From assembly GCA_019188255.1 (NCBI GenBank), contig JAETXT010000006.1:5084001-5148000 (forward strand): a stretch of 64,000 bases of DNA, read 5' to 3'. Origin of the DNA: Verticillium longisporum (Eukaryota; Ascomycota; Sordariomycetes; Glomerellales; Plectosphaerellaceae). The notes beneath the pieces are model-generated. The model was given only the letters and a program-made list of their open reading frames with translations, did not search any database and was not told the DNA's origin. Of the stretch, positions 57,198 to 64,000 are shown piece by piece (positions within the stretch are counted from its first letter, which is position 1; each line of letters starts with the position of its first letter). Both the position numbers and the translations under genes were made by a program.

Positions 57198-60194
57198 TCA
57201 CCCCCCATCGGGCCAGTGGTACACAACCCCCTGATCATCCATGTTGCCAATCTCATCCAGAATCGAAAACACCTCCTCTGACGATATCCCAATAGTGTCC
57301 ATGAACTCCAGATTCGTCGTCGCCACCGGCAGCGACGCCCACAGCATCGGCGTCTCCTCCGCCATGGCACCATCGCCAAGCCCCCTCTGCAGGCCCACGT
57401 CCTCCTCCGCGCCAGCCACAGCCTCGAGCGTGGACCCCGTTGCCGAGAGGGAGCCCGCGATCGAGTCGTCGAGGCCCGGCAGCGTCAGCGTCAGCGTCTG
57501 CAGGCCGCGTGCATCCGTGCGGGCGGCGAGCTCGCGACAGAGATCCTCAAGCTGTGTGAGGTCCTCCTTGCGCGTCGCCGCGACCTTGTTGCCTTTCGCC
57601 ATCATGTCGTCCATGATTGAGTGCGCCGCCTGGCTGTGCCCGCGGGCGTCCTCGGCCACGCTTGGGAAGAGGGCGTCGGCCATGGTCAGGTGGATCGCTG
57701 CGCTGTAGACGAACTCGAGGTCGAAGACGAGAAAGACCTCTGCGACTCCTGGGTCAGACTCGACCAGGACAAGCAACAGACTTGGGGGTTGACAAGCAGG
57801 CAGGGGTTGTGGGCTCACCTAGTAGGTATTCCTCGTCTGTGAGAATTTGGAGCGTCTTGACGGCAGACTTGATCCCGGTTGATATCAACGATGTCGTCGT
57901 GCTCAGAAATGGCTCCCAGTCCTTGTCGCCATGCTCTGGGCTGTTGAGTCGGTCTTGGAGCACGAACAACAACAACGGGCGCGTGGCGACCATGACGCAC
58001 TACTCAACCATTAGCTTTCATGGATCTGATCCGAAAAGAACACACTGGAGGACGGCGTGATCTGACCTGATGGTAAAGAAGAGAAATGTGCCAGATGCCT
58101 TTTGGCATAGTATCGACTGAATTCTTGAACTTCTGGGCAATGACCTTCTCAATGTCTTGCGCATGTCCCGCCAAGGTTCGGAGTATGGATCCAGTCATCT
58201 CGAGAAAAGGCCCAAGCTGCGTCTGGTCGGTTTGGTAAATCGCTGCCTCATCATCAGATCTCAAATCTTATCACCACGGCACCACACCCACGTACAAGAA
58301 AGAATGTGCGACAGAAGCTGGGAGAGCTTAACCTGGAGAACCACGGCCGTGTCCTCTTGGGAGTTCTCGCCGGGAACACTCAGGTGCGTCGTGATGCCGC
58401 TGTCCTGGATGGACATGGGCAGCCCCAGCGACGTGGAGAACTGCCTGTCCATGATGTACAGCGTCCACCAGAGATTCCGGCAGCGCTTTACCATCAGCGC
58501 GCCCAGCTCCTTCTCAGGCAGCGGTGTGTGCAAGCCTTCAAGCTGCGCGATCCGAATGGCGTGGCCCAGCTGCCGCGTTTTAGTTGGATGAGACATAAGC
58601 AGGCAAACACCCCCTCGGTAAACCTACATAAACGTGCGCAGACTCGCGATGGTCAATTGCGTAAAAGTACAGCCCCGCCAATGCCGTCAGCTCAATCGCC
58701 AGAATGCTATCTCTCCGGAAAACAGCAGGATCGGGCATCAGGGACATGGCGCGAGTGAAGTAGCAGGCGCCCAGGGGATCCTTGCTCGCCCTCGACCGCG
58801 AGAGGAACGCCTTTCCGAAAGCCAGCATCAGGAGGTACTGGACAAACCAAAACCGATGCTGCATTGCCACGGCTCGTGCCTCGCCGTCGTAAAACTCATT
58901 CATACGACTGAGAAAGCTCGCATCCTCAAAGAACCGATAGGCTCTGCCGAGATGAAACTTGACGGCGTTGAAGAGATAGATGGCGTAGTCCATGGATGGC
59001 AGGCCGGTAATGTCTGGCGCGTCGCTAGACGCCGGCTTCCAATGCAAGGGATAAATCTTGCCGTCGTATACATCAATACTACCTTCTTCCGAGTCGGGAT
59101 ACAGCTTTTCCTTCATAAGAAAGCGCAGCCGGACTGTGAAGGACCAAGTGGACCACGGCGCCAACCAGACTACTTGAGGTCAGTCAGATTCCAGGCAGAG
59201 AGTATTCTCAAGGCTACTCACTCCAGCCTTGCCCGTTGGGATGCTTGTTCTTGATGATCTTGGAAGGCAGACTGAATCGTTGGGATGTCAGGCTACCAGA
59301 GTTTAGCACGGAGATCAACGGTCGTGGTGAGGGGGGCTCTTCTTGTTCCTGTTCAGGTTTTGGGGTCTCCTGAAGATGTCGTTCCGGGTGCGTCCTCCCT
59401 CGCACGAGAGCCGGAGTCTCGGTGAAGTCAAGTTCGTCATCGTCAACATCGAACACTAGCCGACAGGCCTCTGCAACATGGGGACGACGTCTTGGGCCAA
59501 CTTCGGCGGCGAGTGGAGGAGAAACCTGGCGCTCAGCACGGCATGGGGTGAACTGTGGCGGATGCGCAAAGGGGCTTCCAGATGGACTGAATGATATGTG
59601 AGACGGGATTCTGGGGGAAAGGTCATGGTGACTGGCATGGCTTTGCGAGCTGCAACTCTCGCTGGTCAATGACTTTCGATCCCGCTTCCAACCTCGATCC
59701 AATTGATAACCCGCTTCGTGCCCCCTTGGCGCGCTACGTTGCCTTTCCTTCCAGGTCTGGGACTCGTTCAATTGCCTGGCCCTTCGTGGACTGCCTTGAG
59801 GCTGGGCCCGTCCGCCAGCTTCGTAATGGTCAGGACTCGGGCTACCTCGATGTCCTCTGGCTTGCTGTCTCAACTCTTGCAGGAGCCTATAAAACCCGTC
59901 AGGTATCGATCATCACAGGAAAAGGCACATCCGCGAGAAAAGACGGCTCGTTTTACCTTTCGGAAACCACAACCTTGTTGCCAGCCTCCGCAAAGTGGCA
60001 TCGAGTGAAGCGTCGGATGCAGTTGCTACATGGCACCTCCCCCGAACACTTGATCTTGCTTTGCCGACACGAGACGCATCTACCAATTCATCCTCAGTAA
60101 CGACGAGGACCACTCTGTCCGGGATGGGGCTTTCGTACGCATTTGCGGTTCTCCTCGTTTTGGGCTGTTGTCTTCGGGGAGCCTCTGGCGCCAT
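57198..60194 (-). CDS. Zn2Cys6 transcription factor with fungal_trans-type domain, eight exons
   Basis: Exons (minus) 60194-60139, 60079-59957, 59886-59222, 59172-58628, 58569-58296, 58242-58067, 57999-57819 and 57748-57198 give 856 residues; introns are 49-70 bases, all GT-AG, phases consistent. An ATG at 60212 would add six residues. The zinc cluster at residues 20-46 (CX2CX6CX5CX2CX6C: CVSCRQSKIKC, CSNCIRRFTRC) appears only after splicing intron 1, and is followed by a short coiled coil (SERLLQELRQQ). The middle domain shows WLAPWSTWSFTVRLR, the helix HAIRIAQLEGLHT and KRCRNLWWTLYIMDRQFSTSLGLP, typical of the fungal regulator domain. It is divergent from the monoamine oxidase gene (start codons 1,062 bases apart), so regulation of that gene is plausible but unproven. 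Confidence 0.88.
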
Positions 60195-61256
60195 GATGTA
60201 TTTACTCAACATCCCAGGTCTACAGCTCTAGTCTTGACGCTGGCCATATTTGACATCAAGGAACGTGATAAAGTGGCAACCCGAAGCCTGGACCTGCCCA
60301 AAGCCTCTGTCCCGCGAACAACATTGGAATTGGTCATGGAAACTGCTCTCGGACGAGCCATTGGGTCCATGAGGCATCGTCCCCAGCAGCTGATCCAGTC
60401 TACGGGCCACCGAGAGGTGCAGCTGTTCGGGCCAGTGGAGCTCTGTCGCCGCCTTCCCCTCATTTTCTAGGGGTCTTAAACAGAAGCGCACGGCGGAGGT
60501 CGACAAAAGGCCGGTCATGTGTTCGGGAATTGGAAGAGGAAAGCTCGAGACGTCCGGGCATTGGCGTGACTGAGCACACCGCTGACCTGTCATATTTGGG
60601 TCCTTGAGATAAACTCAAATCACATGAAATCTATGGAATGGAAGACTAGTTGACATCGTCCTCATAGGCCTACAGCTCGTGTAAGAGTCGCTCACGCTAA
60701 TAGTGAGCTACGTTCATTATGAGCATTCTATCCAGTCGAGATTGTGATCAAATTTCAGGCTGGACGACACGACAATGTGAAGGCTCCGCAGATAGCATAG
60801 GGCATGCATGCATGCATCTTGAGGTTCCCCGCACAAACCGATGTAAGCGTCGGCATCCCATCCCGCCGCCAGTGCGGCACCATCCCGAGCCCCCGGATGG
60901 AGACATTGAAGGCTTCATTGCAGCACCAATCGAAATGTTGACCTCAAGCACGAAACCTACATCACTCCGGATGGCAACTCGTGAGGGTCCCCAACTGCTC
61001 TGCGATACGTCGCGTCCCCGCGCGCGATCCTGCAGCAACGCTTGACACGGATCGGGTTCTCAACCCGTTGTGAACGCCACACCAATTGGGTTCAGGTCCA
61101 GCAGTAACGAAATGCAAACGCAACCCAAGTTCTACCTTATAGTAGCGCTGGAGATTCTTACATTCTTGCGTAATTCGTACTCACTTCGTTCACGATTCTC
61201 ATAATAGGCGTTTCAGCTCGTTCTCCCGCATCCCCATCAGGTTGACTTTCTACGCC
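60195..61256. promoter_or_regulatory. Shared divergent promoter region (regulator / monoamine oxidase)
   Basis: 1,062 bases separate the two start codons. The region has no credible gene. A self-complementary run of four GCAT units lies at 60802-60817. No specific operator can be named; Zn2Cys6 CGG-type inverted sites were not convincingly identified by eye. Confidence 0.4.
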
Positions 61257-62791
61257 ATGTTTGACCTCATCGTCGTTGGTGCCGGCCTCAGTGGCCTCCA
61301 AGCTGCCTATTCTGCGCAGCAAGCAGGCCTCTCAGTAGCCGTTATTGAGGCGCGCGACCGCGTTGGCGGCAAGACCTGGACTGTACCTTTGGCTTCGGGA
61401 CGTGGCGTCGCAGATCTTGGAGCGGCATGGATCAACGACCGACTGCAACCACGGATCTGGGCCTATGTGCAGAAGTTCGACCTTCAAACTGTGAGGCAGC
61501 GTCTGGAGGGCAAGGCAATCATGCAGTCATCCGAGTCTGAAAGAGTTGTGTATCCGTTCGGGATCACGCCAGAGGTAAGAGCTTATACGTGTGGAAGCAC
61601 CACATATCTCAATCATGTTCCAGATCATGAGCACGACTGACCTCGCCCAAATGGGCGAAAAAGTTTACGGAAGACGAGAAATTGAATCTGGAAAGGATCC
61701 GGGATCACATTCAGCGGGTGTCCCTACTCAAGGAACCCCCGAACTCACAGGACGACAACGTCACCCTAGATCAGTATGTGCGTGAGCTTGGCGCAGGTCC
61801 AAAGACGATCCAGATGGTCAACCTTTGGTCTCGCGTCATGCATGGCCTAGAATCCTCCGAGCAGTCTGCTGCTTGGTTTATCGACTATTGTCGGCGCAAT
61901 AAGGGTCTCCTGGCCGTGCGGGCTGATGACCAGACTGGAGGGAACCACATGCGGATCATATCTGGTAAATGTCATTGCAAAGACTCTCTGTCCCAGGTCT
62001 GACGCCGGCTTTTAGGAACTCAGGAGATATCAAAGGGGATCGCAAACCTTATCGGTGCAGGTAGAATCTTCCTCTCCAGTCCTGTTGCGGCGATTGAGGA
62101 CAAAATGTCCAAAGTTGAAGTCACAACACGGGATGGGAAGGTATTCACGGGATCCAGATGCATCATCTCCCTGCCAAGTACCATGTACAGCGACCTTAAC
62201 ATCTCACCCCCACTACCACCTCAAGCTCGTCACCTGTATGAGGCTACCAAGCTAGGCCATTACAACAAGGCGATTGTGTGCTATGACAAACCGTGGTGGA
62301 GAGATCTTGGGTTCAACGGTTTCGCCATGAGTTTCATTGGCCCTGCGGTCGTGATCCGAGACACCAGTGTCGATGAGAAAGAGTGCTATGCCTTGACCTG
62401 TTTCGTCAACGGGCGCGAGGGAGAGAAGTGGTCAAAGCTGTATGACCACGAGCGCAGGCGGGTCGTACTCCAACAGCTTGCCATTCTTTACAATGTTGGG
62501 CCTGAGTCAGAAGTGTTCCGACCTATTGAGTTCTTTGTTCAGATATGGAAGCATGAGGAGTACAGCAAAGGGGCGCTAGCTCCCATCACTGCTCTAGGTC
62601 ACTACACCAGGTTTCAGTCAGTCTATGGCAAGCCGGTAGGCAACCTGCATTTCGTAGGGACTGAGTACTCCAATGAGTGGAAGGGGTATATGGAGGGGGC
62701 CATATGCTCAGGGGAAGCAGGGGCCCGGCAGGTCTTGGAAGCCTTGCGGGCAGGGAGGGGTCTTGAAAGCAGTATTATTGCGAAGCTATAG
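61257..62791 (+). CDS. Flavin monoamine oxidase, likely peroxisomal
   Basis: Exons 61257-61574, 61664-61964 and 62016-62791 give 464 residues. The first intron (89 bases) ends at AAAAAG and joins GITPE to FTEDEKLNLERIRD; an earlier acceptor at 61622 would put the sequence in a wrong frame. The FAD site is at the very N-terminus (VVGAGLSGLQAAY, residues 6-18) with the ribose-binding acid in VIEARDRVGGKTW and the phrase ADLGAAWIN. The substrate region holds WSRVMHGLESSEQSAAWF, and the C-terminal flavin motif is HFVGTEYSNEWKGYMEGAI. The last three residues, AKL, are a PTS1 peroxisomal signal, as in fungal MAO-N type enzymes. It should oxidise primary amines to aldehydes, ammonia and peroxide. 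It is slightly shorter than MAO-N (about 495). Confidence 0.92.
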
Positions 62792-63448
62792 GCTCTTCCA
62801 ATTGACTCATATAGATAGTTTCTCAGGATCTCGTGAAATATATGCAAAAACTACCAGTACTAGCGTGAAAAGTGAGCATACTCACATTCCAATGATGATA
62901 CGTTTCGCAAGCTCCTTGCGCGCGCAAGTGATGCAAAGACTAGATACATCACGACCAGACTCCGCTTAATACTAAATGAAATACATAGATAAAGCAACAG
63001 GCGTGTACTTGGGGAAAACCGATGCTGCGATCGAATGGTCACTGGCCGTTAAGGAAATGCCGCAGCTGGATCTGCAGCCTGATCGTCGTTTCCATGAAGC
63101 CTTGGCTTGGGATGTCTGTTTGTTCCATACAAAACCTAACTGGCTGGGTTCTGTCCCGAATATCCTGTCGCGCATGGCTGCTTCTCAATGCCGGGAGACG
63201 ACCGACGTGGCGGTGTGGCTGCACATGCGGGAGACCGACCATCTTCGGTTGAGCTGTCCCTGAACCGGGTTTCAAGTGGCCTGGGATCAACAAACAGAAC
63301 ATTTATAAATCCTTCCACCCTACGTTCGTGAAGGATCATGAACACAATAGGCATCTGCCAGGAATTTAGTGTATGACCCCTCGCCTTTTCAAAACCTACC
63401 TCAAGCATCCTATCCGTGGCACTGGCAGAACCAGCAGTTTCTTTCGGA
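62792..63448. other. Intergenic, no gene seen
   Basis: About 650 bases between two plus-strand genes. Overlapping short frames on both strands show no domain. Confidence 0.5.
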
Positions 63449-64000
63449 ATGGATCAAACTCCGGAACAGGCCCTCAAAGAGGGAATGAAGAGGTGCGAAC
63501 AATTAACAAACGAAGACCACAGCCATCGAATTCATATTAACGATGGCGACATCGCTCACAGGCTCCGCATTAGCGGCGACTACACCGACATGACGATCAT
63601 CTGTGGTGATATGGAGTATCAAGTCCACAAAGCTATCGTCTGTCCGCGCTCGAAATACTTTGATGCCATGTTCTCACATGGCATGCAGGTTCGTCTGAAT
63701 GCCTCAGAAATGGGCTCAAATTTTGCAGTGCGTTGAGCTCATGCCGAACTGACCACATTGAAGGAGAAAGATACTTCTCGAGTCGATTTGTCTGATCACA
63801 ATCCTTTCGCAGTCAACGCATTAATCAAGTTTCTTTATGAGCTCGATTACGAAGCGAGCCACACTACGGCGACACATTTAAAGGACACTGAGTTACATTC
63901 AGCGTTGGAGCTAGAGAGCGAACCTTATGTGGCACCAATGAGCTCACGGCACAAAAAGATACATTTCAGGAAGGAGAAATGGGCCGGAAAGTATCCGAGC
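63449..64000 (+). CDS. BTB/POZ-domain protein (5' part, runs off the window)
   Basis: Exon 1 is 63449-63688 (80 codons from MDQTPEQALKEG); an intron 63689-63763 (GTTCGT ... CTGACC ... AAG) joins it to an open exon that continues past 64000. The BTB core is clear: SGDYTDMTIICGDMEYQVHKAIVCPRSKYFDAMF, shown here in parts as DYTDMTII, VHKAIVCPRSKYF, then DLSDHNPFAVNALIKFLYEL after the splice. Fungal BTB proteins of this kind are mostly of unknown role; the domain mediates dimer or Cullin-3 contacts. Start context CGGAATGG is acceptable. Confidence 0.83.

Noticed and set aside
1..64000. CRISPR arrays, rRNA genes, telomere repeats, attachment sites and bacterial-type operons.
   Set aside because: None seen; the window is eukaryotic nuclear DNA.

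Overview
The window is nuclear DNA from a filamentous ascomycete (Pezizomycotina). Gene style, short GT-AG introns of about 50-75 bases with CTAAC/CTGAC branch points, Zn2Cys6 regulators, a UstYa-like oxidase and a DUF6590 gene fit the Sordariomycetes, possibly Hypocreales. The species cannot be fixed from the sequence. There is no rRNA, no convincing tRNA, no CRISPR array and no bacterial operon structure. Most genes had to be joined across introns by hand; exon limits are given in the entries.

Layout. 0-3.6 kb: tail of an unidentified gene, a UstYa/DUF3328 oxidase-like gene and an M20-family carbamoylase/ureidopropionase-like amidohydrolase. 5.3-13.4 kb: a homeobox plus C2H2 regulator (minus) and a PAC4-type proteasome chaperone (plus) form a divergent pair. 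A young Ty1/copia retrotransposon (213-base LTRs with one difference, 5-base target duplication) has landed between their start codons. 15.0-18.0 kb: transportin/Kap104. 18.0-31.2 kb: about 13 kb with no supportable gene, ending at a Zn2Cys6 regulator (31.2-33.1 kb). 33.1-38.5 kb: mostly non-coding with a few coding-like scraps. 38.5-48.9 kb: an Ssh4/Ear1-like SPRY adaptor of the Rsp5 pathway, a CCCH zinc-finger protein and a long coiled-coil protein of unknown function.

50.8-64 kb is the densest part: a seven-exon DUF6590 gene, an SDR reductase, a carnosine N-methyltransferase-like (N2227) gene with a hidden first exon and an apparent one-base frameshift, an eight-exon Zn2Cys6 regulator divergent from a flavin monoamine oxidase that ends in a peroxisomal AKL signal, and the start of a BTB/POZ gene. 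The regulator/amine oxidase pair may be a small regulated catabolic unit, but that is inference.

Most notable for follow-up: the retrotransposon that splits a roughly 200-base bidirectional promoter, its half-tRNA primer site, its frameshifted RNase H end, the broken methyltransferase frame with a 13-base minisatellite in its intron, and the large gene-empty stretch.
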